DNA of 64,000 bases from Brytella acorum. GTDB lineage: Bacteria > Pseudomonadota > Alphaproteobacteria > Acetobacterales > Acetobacteraceae. The position numbers and the translations under genes are program-made. Positions 9,764 through 22,449 of this stretch are shown here, piece after piece. Where the stretch lies: the NCBI RefSeq assembly GCF_029309905.1, contig NZ_JARBJP010000004.1, positions 1-64,000 of the forward strand. The letters are read 5' to 3'. Below the pieces are notes generated by a model. The model was not told the origin of the DNA. It was given only the letters and a program-made list of their open reading frames with translations, and made no database searches. Positions within the stretch are counted from its first letter, which is position 1. Every line of letters begins with the position of its first letter.

Positions 9764-9797
9764 AAAAAAACTCCCGCCCGGGGAACCGGAGCGGGAG
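9764..9797 (-). terminator. Rho-independent terminator downstream of the cyclophilin gene
   Basis: Read on the minus strand, CTCCCGC pairs with GCGGGAG (9771-9797) and is followed by seven Ts (9764-9770). It lies about 45 bases beyond the ppi stop codon. The same stem may also help end the plus-strand CBS gene, which converges from the left. Confidence 0.85.
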
Positions 9798-9840
9798 CCG
9801 CCATCGTCAATCCTGACGGAAGATCAGGCCCGACGGGAAA

Positions 9841-10314
9841 TCAGGCTGCCGGACGCATGGAGACGATCACATCCGGTTCCTTGACCACGCCCGACGAACC
9901 GGAACCGCGCTTGACCTTGTCGATATGCTCCATGCCTTCGACCACGTCGCCGACGATCGTGTACTGACCGTCCAGCGAAGGACAGGGTGCGAACATGATG
10001 AAGAACTGGCTGTTGGCCGAGTCCGGGTTCATCGTGCGCGCCATGCCGACCGTACCGCGCAGGAATTTCGCTTCATGCGTGAACTCCGCCTTGAGATCGG
10101 GCAGATCGCTTCCGCCCGAACCGGTTCCGGTCGGATCACCACCCTGAGCCATGAAACCCTCGATCACACGATGAAACTTCACCCCGTCATAGAAACCCTG
10201 CTCCGACAGCGTGCGCAAACGCTCGGCAGCCAGAGGCGCGATGTCGGGACGAAGCTGGATCACGACATCGCCATCCTTGGTCTTCAGGACGAGGCGATCT
10301 TTGTTTTCGGACAT
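9841..10314 (-). CDS. Cytoplasmic peptidyl-prolyl cis-trans isomerase, cyclophilin type
   Basis: 157-residue PpiB-like foldase that isomerises X-Pro bonds. It has the cyclophilin core, with FHRVIEGFMAQGGDPTGTG carrying the catalytic Arg and Gln, then FLRGTVGMARTMNPDSANSQFF and GQYTIVGDVVEGM. There is no signal peptide, so it should act in the cytoplasm. It lies downstream of coaD and gyrA on the same strand, 63 bases after coaD, and is followed by a strong terminator, so it is probably the last gene of that run. Confidence 0.93.
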   Translation of the reverse strand: MSENKDRLVLKTKDGDVVIQLRPDIAPLAAERLRTLSEQGFYDGVKFHRVIEGFMAQGGDPTGTGSGGSDLPDLKAEFTHEAKFLRGTVGMARTMNPDSANSQFFIMFAPCPSLDGQYTIVGDVVEGMEHIDKVKRGSGSSGVVKEPDVIVSMRPAA

Positions 10315-10377
10315 AGGGATAAAAACCTTCAGATAACAGATCGTAAAACGGGCGACATGGATATCATGCCCTGCCCC

Positions 10378-10878
10378 TTATTTCGGGGTGGTGTGCAGCT
10401 TCGACAAGACGAGCGGGATCGTATTTTTGGGCACGAATCCGTCGATATCGCCACCAAACCGGGCGATATCCTTGACGATACGTGACGCCGTGCAGCGATG
10501 GGCCTCACTGGCGAGCAGAAAAACCGTCTCGATCTCGGGCGCCAGACGCCGGTTCGCACCCGAAAGCTGCGCTTCGAAATCGAAATCGCTGACAGCGCGC
10601 AGCCCCCGCACGATGCAATTCGCGCCATGCGAACGCACAGCCGAGACCAGCAGGGTATCGAACCCGACGATCTCGATCTGCGCGCCGCGTGACAAACCTT
10701 TGGTCTCGCGGTGCAGGCACTCGATCCGCTCGTCAAGCGTGAGGAGCGGTTTCTTCGCGGTATTCAGAGCCACGCCCACGACCAGGCGGTCAAACAGCGC
10801 CGACGCCCGTTCGACGATATCCAGATGTCCGAAGGTCACCGGATCAAACGTCCCTGGGTAGAAGCCGACACCACACAT
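10378..10878 (-). CDS. coaD: Phosphopantetheine adenylyltransferase
   Basis: Catalyses the fourth step of coenzyme A synthesis, making dephospho-CoA from 4'-phosphopantetheine and ATP. The 166-residue length is normal. The nucleotidyltransferase motif FYPGTFDPVTFGH is at 6-18 with the TxGH histidine, and the conserved RGLRAVSDFDFE and the C-terminal ISTS-type loop (SRIVKDIARFGGD) are present. The start codon lies 3 bases after the gyrA stop, so the two genes are probably co-transcribed. Confidence 0.95.
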   Translation of the reverse strand: MCGVGFYPGTFDPVTFGHLDIVERASALFDRLVVGVALNTAKKPLLTLDERIECLHRETKGLSRGAQIEIVGFDTLLVSAVRSHGANCIVRGLRAVSDFDFEAQLSGANRRLAPEIETVFLLASEAHRCTASRIVKDIARFGGDIDGFVPKNTIPLVLSKLHTTPK

Positions 10879-10881
10879 GAA

Positions 10882-13734
<2,853 letters not shown>

Positions 13735-13848
13735 GGCAGGTCCATCAGGCTATGGGGACGTCACGCCGCGAGGGCGCCATTCGAGGCTCCCGATGTAGCA
13801 CGAACTTGCCCTTGTGCCCTAATCCCCACCGGTGAGCGTGACGCGGTT

Positions 13849-14730
13849 TCATCCGATGGCGCGAACCGTCCACGCCGCCTCCCAGCTCTGCTGCGGCCCG
13901 ATGTGGAGATTACCCGGCTTGACGGCGAAATCTCCATGAAAACCGGTCGGCGTCGCATAGCCGTGCCATGGCTCGATGCAGAGGAAACCGGCCCCGGGCT
14001 TCGTCCACACGCCGAGTTCCGGGAAACCGCGCCAACTCATTTCCAGACCCGCGCCCCGTGGTCCCAGGAACTGCACGCCATGACTGCGCACAGGCCGGAA
14101 AATCAGGGCGTCATCGACGAAGAGACTGTCGGAAAGCGGCAGTTCCCGCCCGACCAGGGGTGAGGGTTCCGGCTGGGCACGCAGAAGTCCGTCCGAAACG
14201 CGCCATATCGTTTTTTCCTCCTCATCGGAAAAAACCAGCCTGTGCGCCTCGCGGAGCGCTCCGGGTTCCTGCGGCCAGAGGAACGCCGGATGCGCCCCTA
14301 CCGCCGCATGCAGGTCCGCCGTCGTGTCCGGGTTGCGCAGGACGTAGCGCAGTTCCAGCTTCCCCGCCGCGATCCGATAGTGAAGCTGAAGGCGGAACGC
14401 ACAGGGGAAGACCCTGCGGCTCTCGGCGTCATCGATGAGTTCGAGAACACACCCATCCGTCGAACGGGAAACCCACTCGAACACGCGATCGCGCGCGAAG
14501 CCGTGCTGTGGCAACCGGACCTCGGTGTCTCCGAGCGCCATCCGGTCGTCGGGAAGACGACCGACAATTGGAAAAAGAACAGGAGAATGGCGCTTCCACG
14601 GGTTGGAGCCATCCCAGAGCAGGGGCCGCGCATTCGGCCCCCTGCTGTCGAGCACCACGAGTTCGGCGCCCGCCGCATCCACGACGGCGTGCAGCCATCC
14701 ATCTCCGAACTCATGCCGGTCCGCCATCAA
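13849..14730 (-). CDS. Aldose 1-epimerase (mutarotase) family protein
   Basis: 293-residue galactose-mutarotase-fold protein. Motifs match the LacX/YeaD-like branch: RHSPVLFPIVGRL, LPQHGFARD, the histidine of VGAHPAFLWP and the C-terminal WTKPGAGFLCIEPWHG. It probably interconverts the anomers of a hexose or hexose phosphate in the cytoplasm, as there is no signal peptide. The start may be the second Met (14727). It stands alone between gyrA and the one-carbon genes on the same strand. The substrate is not predictable from the sequence. Confidence 0.85.
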   Translation of the reverse strand: MMADRHEFGDGWLHAVVDAAGAELVVLDSRGPNARPLLWDGSNPWKRHSPVLFPIVGRLPDDRMALGDTEVRLPQHGFARDRVFEWVSRSTDGCVLELIDDAESRRVFPCAFRLQLHYRIAAGKLELRYVLRNPDTTADLHAAVGAHPAFLWPQEPGALREAHRLVFSDEEEKTIWRVSDGLLRAQPEPSPLVGRELPLSDSLFVDDALIFRPVRSHGVQFLGPRGAGLEMSWRGFPELGVWTKPGAGFLCIEPWHGYATPTGFHGDFAVKPGNLHIGPQQSWEAAWTVRAIG

Positions 14731-14786
14731 GTCCTCCCGTTAAGACGCCCCCATAAAGGACAGGTCTTCGAAGCGGAGCAAGAGGC

Positions 14787-15563
14787 TCAAACCGGATTGT
14801 GATCCGGCCGGAAGATCCCCCGCAACGGCGCCAGATAGGTCGCCAGATCGACCTTGACGGGCATGAGATAGGCGCTGTCCCCGCGCTCCCGCGCAAATCG
14901 CAGGACATCCTGGGCAAAAGCGATGTTCGCCTGCAGACTCGGATTGAAATCTCTTGGGAAAACAACGCGGTTCACGCGCTCCCAATAAGCACGGGACTTC
15001 GGTCCGATAACGGGAGACACCCCCCAGAACACCGTCTCGTCTTCCAGCCAGGACGCGCTGAGTTCGAGCATGCGGCGATCGAACAGGGGCTGGGTAAAGA
15101 AGCCGCAGGCGCCCGCCGCCTTCTTGCGGCGTATGTCTTCAAGTTCCCGATAGGGCGCGCGGCGATAGGGATCGAACGCAGCATAGATTTTGAGATGAGG
15201 CAGTTCGCGGCGATAACGCCCGATGATGTCGACCGTGGTGTTCGGCCATGTCCGATGGCTCATGTCCTGTGGCGGATCGCCCGCGATCACCAGAATCTCG
15301 CGCAGTCCGGGATCGTCGGCGCCGGGCAGAGGCCGGTCCGGATCAATGTCGATCGCGCGGATATGGGGAATGCCGTTCAGTGACGCGGCTCCGGCGCCAT
15401 GCTCCCGCAATGCTCTCACCGCTTGCCACGAACGGAGTGGCAGACGCAGCAGATCGGGAATGTTGATGTCCGTGACGTCCGGCAGAACGTCGCGCACCAC
15501 GGCGTCATCACGCAGGAGGGCCTCACCGCCCCGGGGGATCAATTCGATGGAAAGGCGGCTCAC
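14787..15563 (-). CDS. Methylenetetrahydrofolate reductase-like protein
   Basis: 258-residue TIM-barrel flavoprotein of the MetF family. Recognisable parts are [10 protein letters not shown] at the start (family Glu), [19 protein letters not shown], the long [22 protein letters not shown] segment and [12 protein letters not shown], and a late [11 protein letters not shown]. It would reduce 5,10-methylene-THF to 5-methyl-THF for methionine synthesis. It is shorter than E. coli MetF (296) and divergent at the C terminus, so it could be a specialised methylene-THF reductase. The start is a GTG overlapping the folD stop (GTGA), which supports joint translation with folD. Confidence 0.75.
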   Translation of the reverse strand: MSRLSIELIPRGGEALLRDDAVVRDVLPDVTDINIPDLLRLPLRSWQAVRALREHGAGAASLNGIPHIRAIDIDPDRPLPGADDPGLREILVIAGDPPQDMSHRTWPNTTVDIIGRYRRELPHLKIYAAFDPYRRAPYRELEDIRRKKAAGACGFFTQPLFDRRMLELSASWLEDETVFWGVSPVIGPKSRAYWERVNRVVFPRDFNPSLQANIAFAQDVLRFARERGDSAYLMPVKVDLATYLAPLRGIFRPDHNPV

Positions 15564-16462
15564 GCCAGGCCTCCCTGCGGATCCAGCGTCAGGCGCGCCG
15601 CCTGCAACGTGTTGTGCAGGAGGCAGGCGATGGTCATGGGGCCAACTCCCCCGGGTACGGGCGTGATGTGCGCGGCGACCTGGCGGGCTTCCTCGAACAC
15701 GACATCGCCCACGAGCTTCGTCTTGCCGTCATGGGTCGGCACGCGCGTGATGCCGACGTCGATGACCGTCGCGCCCGGTCGAATCCAGTCGCCCCTGACG
15801 AGGCCGCTCCTGCCCGTCGCGACGACGAGAATATCGCCCTCACGGGCCAGACCGGCGGGATCGCGCGTGTCGATATGCGCGATCGACACCGTGCACCCCT
15901 CCCTGAGCAGAAGCTGCGCCATCGGCTTGCCGACAAGATTGGACGCCCCGATGACCACGGCATGCAGTCCGCGCATTTGCGGCAGGGTCTCCCTGAGAAG
16001 GATCAGGCATCCCAGCGGCGTACATGGCACGAGCCCGGGAATGCCGAGGCTCAGCCGTCCGGCATTGACCTCGCCGAGACCATCCACATCCTTGTGCGGA
16101 ACGATGGCGTTGGTGACGACCGCCGGATCGATCTGCTTCGGCAGCGGAAGCTGGACCAGGATACCATGGATCTGCGGATCGCCATTGAGACGCGCGATCA
16201 GGCCCAGCAACTCGTCCTGCGGCGTCGTCTCGGGCAGCATATGCATGAATGACCGCATGCCGGCGCGGTGGGTCTGAAGCGCCTTGTTCCGCACATAGAC
16301 CTCGCTCGCCGGATCGTTACCGACAAGAACCACGGCCAGTCCGGGAAGCTGTCCGGTCTTTTCGCGCAAGGCCTCGACCTCGATCTTGACACGATCGGTC
16401 AGACGGCGCGCGATAGCTTTGCCGTCGATAAGATTGCCGGGTTCTGCGCGGGCCTGTGTCAT
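15560..16462 (-). CDS. folD: Bifunctional methylene-THF dehydrogenase / methenyl-THF cyclohydrolase
   Basis: Interconverts 5,10-methylene-THF, 5,10-methenyl-THF and 10-formyl-THF using NADP. The 300-residue protein has the catalytic Lys60 in SEVYVRNK, the folate-binding QLPLPKQID, a Rossmann [12 protein letters not shown] and the signature [11 protein letters not shown]. The ATG at 16462 is preferred because family proteins start shortly before IDGKAIA; the frame stays open upstream but that extension lacks similarity. It is translationally linked to the MTHFR-like gene and divergent from the threonine aldolase, placing glycine formation and one-carbon use side by side. Confidence 0.95.
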   Translation of the reverse strand: MTQARAEPGNLIDGKAIARRLTDRVKIEVEALREKTGQLPGLAVVLVGNDPASEVYVRNKALQTHRAGMRSFMHMLPETTPQDELLGLIARLNGDPQIHGILVQLPLPKQIDPAVVTNAIVPHKDVDGLGEVNAGRLSLGIPGLVPCTPLGCLILLRETLPQMRGLHAVVIGASNLVGKPMAQLLLREGCTVSIAHIDTRDPAGLAREGDILVVATGRSGLVRGDWIRPGATVIDVGITRVPTHDGKTKLVGDVVFEEARQVAAHITPVPGGVGPMTIACLLHNTLQAARLTLDPQGGLA

Positions 16463-16548
16463 GTTTCCTCGGAAGGCATGGACGGTGGAATGATGAACGT
16501 TCGCAGGAACCGGCTGTCGGCACGAGCGAAAACGAGGGGGAAACGACC

Positions 16549-17595
16549 GTGAGCGACGAAATACGCAAGAATTTCGCCAGTGACAACATCGCACCCGCGT
16601 GTCCTGAAGTTCTGGACGCCCTGCTGCGCGCCAATCGGGGTCCCGCGCCCGCCTATGGATCGGACGAATTGACAGGCGAACTGGAACGCCGCTTTGCCAT
16701 CCTTTTCGAGCGTGGCCTCATAAGCTTTCCAGTCGCGACGGGTACCGCCGCCAACAGCCTCGCGCTGTCGGCCCTCGTGCCGCCCTATGGGGCGGTGCTG
16801 TGCGATCAGAGCGCCCATATCGCCAATGACGAGGGCGGTGCGCCGGAGTTCTTCACCCACGGCGCCAAGCTGATCCCGATCCCCTCTCCTGACGGCCGCA
16901 TGAAGCCGGACGCGTTGCGCGCGGCTATTGAACTCAACCGCCTTGGCGGCCTTCAAAGCCCTCCAGCGCGCGCATTGAGCCTCACCCAGAGCACCGAATG
17001 GGGTACGCTCTACACCCTCGACGACCTGCGCGAACTGACGACCATCGCGCATGATGGCGGAATGACCGTGCATATGGACGGCGCACGGTTCGCCAATGCG
17101 GTCGCCGCGCTGGGCTGCACGGCCGCGCAGGCCAGCTGGGAAGTCGGAATCGACGTTCTCACCTTTGGCGGCACGAAAAACGGCGCCATCGCGGCCGAGG
17201 CCGTCCTGTTCTTCACGCCGTCCCTTGCGGAAGACTTCCTCCGCCGGGTCAAGCGCAGCGGCCATCTCTGGTCGAAACAGCGCTTCATGAGCGCGCAGCT
17301 CCTCGCCCTTCTGGAAAACGATCTCTGGCTCGACCATGCCCGGCAGGCCAATGCGATGGCCGAGCGCCTGGCTCATGGCCTGCATCGCTATACGGCGGCG
17401 ACGCTGCCTTACGAAACGCAGGCCAACGAGGTGTTCGTGGTTCTTCCAAAGGCGGTTACGCAGGCGCTGGAAGACGCGGGCTACCGGTTCTATCGCTGGC
17501 CGACGCCTCCGGGCGTTACGGGCGATCTGATCCGGCTCGTGACGGATTTCACGACCACGACCCACGACATCGACGCCCTGCTGGCCGCGCTCTGA
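16549..17595 (+). CDS. Low-specificity L-threonine aldolase
   Basis: PLP enzyme cleaving L-threonine or L-allo-threonine to glycine and acetaldehyde. The 348-residue protein begins with [13 protein letters not shown] and contains [11 protein letters not shown] and the PLP lysine Lys210 in TFGGTKNGA. The GTG at 16549 is chosen because GAGGGGG lies about 8 bases before it; the open frame continues upstream into the folD promoter region without similarity. The gene is divergent from folD. Acetaldehyde could be oxidised to acetate in an acetic acid bacterium, while glycine feeds the folate pool. Confidence 0.9.
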   Translation: MSDEIRKNFASDNIAPACPEVLDALLRANRGPAPAYGSDELTGELERRFAILFERGLISFPVATGTAANSLALSALVPPYGAVLCDQSAHIANDEGGAPEFFTHGAKLIPIPSPDGRMKPDALRAAIELNRLGGLQSPPARALSLTQSTEWGTLYTLDDLRELTTIAHDGGMTVHMDGARFANAVAALGCTAAQASWEVGIDVLTFGGTKNGAIAAEAVLFFTPSLAEDFLRRVKRSGHLWSKQRFMSAQLLALLENDLWLDHARQANAMAERLAHGLHRYTAATLPYETQANEVFVVLPKAVTQALEDAGYRFYRWPTPPGVTGDLIRLVTDFTTTTHDIDALLAAL

Positions 17596-17634
17596 GCGAA
17601 TAGCGCAGCCGTCATATCCGGCTCCCGCCGCGCG

Positions 17635-18348
17635 TCACGGCCGTCCGAATCGTCCGAAATCCGGACCACCGTCGTGCCATCCCATGAGGCGCGCCATGAC
17701 GTGCCCCTCGAGATTCCAGACCGGCAGCAGTCCCACACCGCCCTGCGCGACCGGCACGCGGCTATCGGCCGAATTGTCGCGATTGTCACCCATGACGAAA
17801 ACATGACCCGCAGGGACGGTAAAGGACGAGAGGTTATCCAGAGGACCATCGTCCAGCCGCTTGAACAGCACGTGTGTCACGCCATTCGGTAGAATCTCAT
17901 CATAACGTTCGACTTCCGCGCGTCTCCCATCACCGAGAATCTCGGTTCCGACCCCTCGGTCGCGCCAGGGCAGTTCCCTGCCGTTCAGCCACACGCGGCC
18001 ATGCTCCAGGGCGATGCGATCGCCGGGCAAAGCGATCACGCGTTTGACCCAGTGCTCGCGGTGATTGGCTGGCGCCCTGAAGACCACGACATCCCCCCGC
18101 GCGGGAAGGCGACCGAACAGTCGGCGAGAAAGCGCGTCATGCTCACCGGGGGCGGTCGCGAAAGGAAGCTGGGCCGAGCTGAGGCCATAGGCGAAGTTCA
18201 TCGTGACGATCCGGTCACCGATCATCAAACTCGGCTCCATGGAGCCGCTCGGCACCACGAATGTCGCTGCGAGCGTGGATCGTACGGCAAACGCGCAGAA
18301 CACCATCAAAGCGATTTCTGTCAGCAGCCCGGCTTTTTTCTTCAGCAT
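17635..18348 (-). CDS. lepB: Signal peptidase I
   Basis: Inner-membrane serine protease that removes signal peptides from exported proteins. One N-terminal helix (residues 8-28) is followed by the catalytic SGSM motif with Ser36, the Lys box HWVKRVIALPGD with Lys102, and GDNRDNSADSR. The 237-residue length is typical. The ATG at 18348 (MLKKKAGLL) is preceded by GAGAAG and gives the standard topology; the frame is open a further 49 codons but that stretch is not like a LepB N-terminus. The gene is divergent from the diguanylate cyclase. Confidence 0.95.
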   Translation of the reverse strand: MLKKKAGLLTEIALMVFCAFAVRSTLAATFVVPSGSMEPSLMIGDRIVTMNFAYGLSSAQLPFATAPGEHDALSRRLFGRLPARGDVVVFRAPANHREHWVKRVIALPGDRIALEHGRVWLNGRELPWRDRGVGTEILGDGRRAEVERYDEILPNGVTHVLFKRLDDGPLDNLSSFTVPAGHVFVMGDNRDNSADSRVPVAQGGVGLLPVWNLEGHVMARLMGWHDGGPDFGRFGRP

Positions 18349-18604
18349 TACATTCTTCTCACCGTTTACGGTGACATCCTGTAACAAGCGGGCGATAAGA
18401 AACCAGTGACAAGACAGCAACGAGATGTCACTCAGAGGGCTGACAACCATCACCTGTTCGAATCCGACACAAAAACATACCCGACGGGAACCCATAGGTT
18501 CCGGGTGCGTATTGGGTCGTAAAAAATATGTTATTTTCAGGAAATATTTTCATATCCGATTCACACTTACTAGGTGTTAACTTTTTTCCGTGCAGTATCT
18601 TCGA

Positions 18605-21463
18605 ATGAAATTTGGGCGAATCCTGCAAGTTCTGCGCTCGATAACTTTTATGCTGATTGCTTATTTCGCCACGGCTCGCACGGGCGCACAGACACTGCCC
18701 ACGCAGATGTATGTCGCCGATTTCATGACGCCCAACATCATCTGCCAGCTTCATCTCCCCAACGGAGCGCTGCTCGTCGGTACGGATGGAGGCGTTTTCT
18801 TCTTCAATGGCGTCCGTTTCGTGCAACTCGGGCCGCCGCAGGGGCTTCCGCCGACGGGGATCGTGTTCGGTCTGACACTCACAACGAACGGCACCATCGC
18901 CGCGAAATATCTCTCCCGTATCTTCACGGCACAGTTTGATCCCGCCCGGCCCAATCTCACGGACTTGCACTTCCAGGCCCTTGGAAAATTCAAGATTACA
19001 CCGACGGAGCGCATCGCGGCTTTCGGCGACGGCATCGTCACGATCGATCAGTGGCGACTGCGGCATATCTCCTTTACGCCGGGATCCCCCCCCCCGACCC
19101 AGCCAATGCTGCCAGGCGACGAGGAAGTCGCAGCGTTCCATAGTCATGACGATAAATTATGGGCCATTACTTTTTCAAACCGTTTCTGTCATGCGACGCT
19201 GACACGTCCTTTCGTTTGCATGCCTCCGCCTCCCGCACGATGGAACGACGAAAAATGGCGGACGATCACCGTCACCGGCAAACTCGTCTATGCGCGAAGC
19301 AATCACCACTTCGCGGTCATTGATCCGCGCAGCGAGACGGTTGCCTACTCAGCGCTTCCCTTCACGTCGCAGCGCTACGAAAGCATCGATCGGCCGCCGC
19401 TTTTCATCACCGGCGACGGCGCTGCCCTTACACCTGGCGATGGCGGCCTGATGGAATGGCACGCGGGTGTCTGGAGGCGCTTCAATTTTCCCACCGAGGC
19501 GCTCGCCGACGATCGCATCCGGACCATCACCGAGACAGGAAAAGGCACCCTCTGGATCGGTTTTTTCAACTCGGGCGAAGCGCGTGTCCTGGGCTATCGC
19601 TCCGTGGAAAGCTGGACAAAGCAGGACGGCCTCTCGAACAACAGCATATGGAGCATGGTCCGCCAGCCTGACGGTCCCCTATGGATCGGCACGGACACGT
19701 CTCTGGACACTTTCAGCGCCACCAGAACGCCGAAAATCCAGCGTGTCTTTCAGGAACATGCGGATAGTCTCTCTCTCGACAAAGCCGGCCATATCTGGTT
19801 CGTCGCAAGCTATCAAAAGCTCTGTCGGGTGGAAAACATCCTCACTCCGATTGTCTGCCGAACCGAGCGCGGTCCCGACATGGCCCTGTCGCAGCCAAAC
19901 GGTCCGACCTGGCTCATAAGCCAGACTGGTCTGCGGAAAGTGGTGCCCGGACCCGACAACACTTTCTCGACGATCCCCGTTCTAACCGGCACCAGCGCCT
20001 GGGCGTCACTCGATCCTCTGACGGACCGGTTCTGGATGCAGATCGACACCGACCTGATCAGCGTCGGCGCCAAAGGCGACGTTCAGAGGCTCAACGGCTT
20101 CCAGAACGCCGAAGATGCGGAATCCACGCATTATGCTTCGATTGGACTGAAAACGTTATGGGTGGTCAACGCGTCCCATCTGTACCGTATTCAGCATGAA
20201 GGGATGAAAGTGACCCATACGGCCACCTATTCAACCCAGACACTCGGACTCCGCTCGCCTTTCGTCTCCATCAAGGCCGACACGCGCCACTGGCTCTGGG
20301 TCGGAACCGGAGAGGGCGTTCTGGTCAATAATGGCCATCAATGGACCCACATCACGACCCAGGACGGTCTGATCAGCAACGACGTCAACGAAGGATCGAT
20401 CGAGGAAGACAGCGACGGATCGATGTGGATCGGTACCAGCAGCGGGCTGTCCCATCTCACGAATATAACCAATCTTTTCGACACAACCCCGGCCGCCCCG
20501 TTCATCGAGGCCGTTTCACTCAACGGGCGTAAGCTCACAGGCCCGGCCCCCTACTATTCCAGGGCGCCTCTGGATATCACATTCGGCACTCTGGATTACG
20601 CGCACTCCCTTCCAGCCTCATTCGAGTATCGTCTGGACGGCGTCGACGGCGCGCCGATTTTCACGGCTTCGGACCACGTCCATTATCCTTATCTGCCGCC
20701 GGGCAAGCATATCTTCCACCTCACGACATACGACACTCATGACGGAAAACGTTCGAACGAAACGACCGTCACCCTGACGATGCCCTATCCCTGGTGGCAG
20801 CGCTGGCCCTTCATCATCGTGAGCGGCGCGACAGTCATTCTCACGGCCTACGTGGCCTTCCGGCTCCGGCTCCGGAAAATATTAGCCCGCCAGACCGAAC
20901 TCGCCGCCCTGGTCGATCATCAGACGCGGGAATTGCAACACGCCGCGCGCGAGCTTGAATACCAAGCCTCGCATGACAGCCTGACAGGTCTCCTGAACCG
21001 GCGCACGCTCGGCAAATCCACTGATACGCTTCAGCGTCAGCGTCGGAGAGGCGAAATCATTCATATCGTCGCCATGGACGTCGATCATTTCAAATCCATC
21101 AACGATAATCTGGGACATAGCGCTGGCGACGAGGTTCTGGCCGAAATCGGCCGTCGCTTCCGGCTGAATCTCACGGAGAACGAACGCGCCTTCCGCTATG
21201 GAGGCGAAGAATTCCTGTTCATGCTGCTCGCCGACCGAAAGCATGCCCATCAACGTGCCGAAGAACTACGACATGAACTGACCCGCGAGCGGATCGTGCT
21301 GACGGACGGCGATCATATCCAACTCACGATCAGCGCCGGGTGCAGCAGTCTGGCTGACCCGCGTCAGCTCGACGAGGCGATCGATCAGGCAGACCAATGC
21401 CTCTATCGGGCAAAAATTTCCGGTCGCGACCGTCTGGTCATGGCGGGAAGCGACGCACGCTAA
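18605..21463 (+). CDS. Membrane diguanylate cyclase with periplasmic two-component-type propeller and Y_Y_Y domain
   Basis: About 952 residues: signal/anchor helix, a long region of propeller repeats of the ligand_beta type (repeated GTLWIGFF, GPLWIGTD, WLWVGTGEGV, GSMWIGTSSGL), a Y_Y_Y domain, one transmembrane helix (~735-755), a short coiled coil and a C-terminal GGDEF domain. The active-site motif is GGEEF, so cyclic-di-GMP synthesis is expected. The usual RxxD inhibitory site five residues upstream is replaced by TENE. The ATG at 18605 is used; a GTG at 18590 is also in frame. It is monocistronic, with an AT-rich 5' region. Confidence 0.88.
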   Translation: MKFGRILQVLRSITFMLIAYFATARTGAQTLPTQMYVADFMTPNIICQLHLPNGALLVGTDGGVFFFNGVRFVQLGPPQGLPPTGIVFGLTLTTNGTIAAKYLSRIFTAQFDPARPNLTDLHFQALGKFKITPTERIAAFGDGIVTIDQWRLRHISFTPGSPPPTQPMLPGDEEVAAFHSHDDKLWAITFSNRFCHATLTRPFVCMPPPPARWNDEKWRTITVTGKLVYARSNHHFAVIDPRSETVAYSALPFTSQRYESIDRPPLFITGDGAALTPGDGGLMEWHAGVWRRFNFPTEALADDRIRTITETGKGTLWIGFFNSGEARVLGYRSVESWTKQDGLSNNSIWSMVRQPDGPLWIGTDTSLDTFSATRTPKIQRVFQEHADSLSLDKAGHIWFVASYQKLCRVENILTPIVCRTERGPDMALSQPNGPTWLISQTGLRKVVPGPDNTFSTIPVLTGTSAWASLDPLTDRFWMQIDTDLISVGAKGDVQRLNGFQNAEDAESTHYASIGLKTLWVVNASHLYRIQHEGMKVTHTATYSTQTLGLRSPFVSIKADTRHWLWVGTGEGVLVNNGHQWTHITTQDGLISNDVNEGSIEEDSDGSMWIGTSSGLSHLTNITNLFDTTPAAPFIEAVSLNGRKLTGPAPYYSRAPLDITFGTLDYAHSLPASFEYRLDGVDGAPIFTASDHVHYPYLPPGKHIFHLTTYDTHDGKRSNETTVTLTMPYPWWQRWPFIIVSGATVILTAYVAFRLRLRKILARQTELAALVDHQTRELQHAARELEYQASHDSLTGLLNRRTLGKSTDTLQRQRRRGEIIHIVAMDVDHFKSINDNLGHSAGDEVLAEIGRRFRLNLTENERAFRYGGEEFLFMLLADRKHAHQRAEELRHELTRERIVLTDGDHIQLTISAGCSSLADPRQLDEAIDQADQCLYRAKISGRDRLVMAGSDAR

Positions 21464-21483
21464 AAACAGCCGCCAGACATTCG

Positions 21484-21515
21484 AAAAGCCGGTGTCACGG
21501 ATCCGACACCGGCTT
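21484..21515 (-). terminator. Strong hairpin terminator between converging genes
   Basis: An 11-bp stem (AAGCCGGTGTC/GACACCGGCTT, 21486-21515) with an 8-base loop lies between the 3' ends of the diguanylate cyclase gene (plus) and etfA (minus). The minus strand has four Ts after the stem; the plus strand has only two. It probably ends the etf transcript and may work in both directions. Confidence 0.8.
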
Positions 21516-21538
21516 CAAGGACCATGACCCAGAGAGGC

Positions 21539-22447
21539 TCAGGCGTCCAGTGCAGCCTTGAACTGGGGGAGCACCTCGAACAGATCGCCCACGAGACCAT
21601 AATCCGCCACGCTGAAGATCGGCGCTTCAGGATCGACGTTGATTGCCGCGATCACCTTGCTGTCCTTCATTCCGGCGAGATGCTGGATCGCTCCGGCAAT
21701 GCCCACGGCGATATACAACTCGGGGGCGACGATCTTGCCTGTCTGTCCGACCTGCATCTCATTGGGCGCAAACCCTGAATCGACGGCCGCGCGCGACGCC
21801 CCGATCGCCGCGCCAAGCCTGTCGGCGATCGGCTCGAGCATCCTGAAGTTTTCGGCATCCTTGAACGCCTTGCCGCCCGAGATGACGACACGCGCGGTTT
21901 CGAGTTCCGGCCGGTCGGATTTCGTAACTTCCAGTCCGACGATCTGCGCATCCGGCACTTCAACAGCCGCCGAAACGCTCTCGACCGCCGCGTTGCCGCC
22001 CTCGGCGGGCACCGGATCAAAATTCGCCCCGCGAACGGTCAGGACTTTCCGGGCGTCCTTCGAGCGGACCGTCGCCAGCGCGTTACCGGCATAAATCGGT
22101 CGCACAAACGTATCGGCATCGAGAATCCGCACCACTTCCGTCACCGGCTGGACATCCAGCAAACCCGCCAGGCGCGGCATGACGTTCTTGCCAAATGCCG
22201 TCGCGGCGGCAAGCAGATGGGTATAATCGCCAGCGTGATCGGCCATCAGAGCGGCGATGGTCTCGGCCAGGGGCGGAAGATCCGCATGAAGCACGCGCAC
22301 GACGCCTTCGATCCGCGCGGCGACCGTCGCGCCCTCGCCAACCACGAGCACATCGACATCGCCAAATGCGCGTGCCGCCATGACGGCGGACCGGCTGGCC
22401 TGTTTGACCAGACCATTTTCGATTTCGACCAGAACGAGAGACGTCAT
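21539..22447 (-). CDS. etfA: Electron transfer flavoprotein, alpha subunit
   Basis: FAD-binding subunit of ETF, which collects electrons from acyl-CoA and other dehydrogenases and passes them to ETF-quinone oxidoreductase. The 302-residue protein has the N-terminal Rossmann-like half and the C-terminal FAD domain with RVVISGGKAFK, GASRAAVDSGFAP, GQTGKIVAPELYIAVGIAGAIQH and the closing INVDPEAPIF and ADYGLVGDLFEVLP. It starts 2 bases after the etfB stop. Confidence 0.96.
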   Translation of the reverse strand: MTSLVLVEIENGLVKQASRSAVMAARAFGDVDVLVVGEGATVAARIEGVVRVLHADLPPLAETIAALMADHAGDYTHLLAAATAFGKNVMPRLAGLLDVQPVTEVVRILDADTFVRPIYAGNALATVRSKDARKVLTVRGANFDPVPAEGGNAAVESVSAAVEVPDAQIVGLEVTKSDRPELETARVVISGGKAFKDAENFRMLEPIADRLGAAIGASRAAVDSGFAPNEMQVGQTGKIVAPELYIAVGIAGAIQHLAGMKDSKVIAAINVDPEAPIFSVADYGLVGDLFEVLPQFKAALDA

Positions 22448-22449
22448 GT

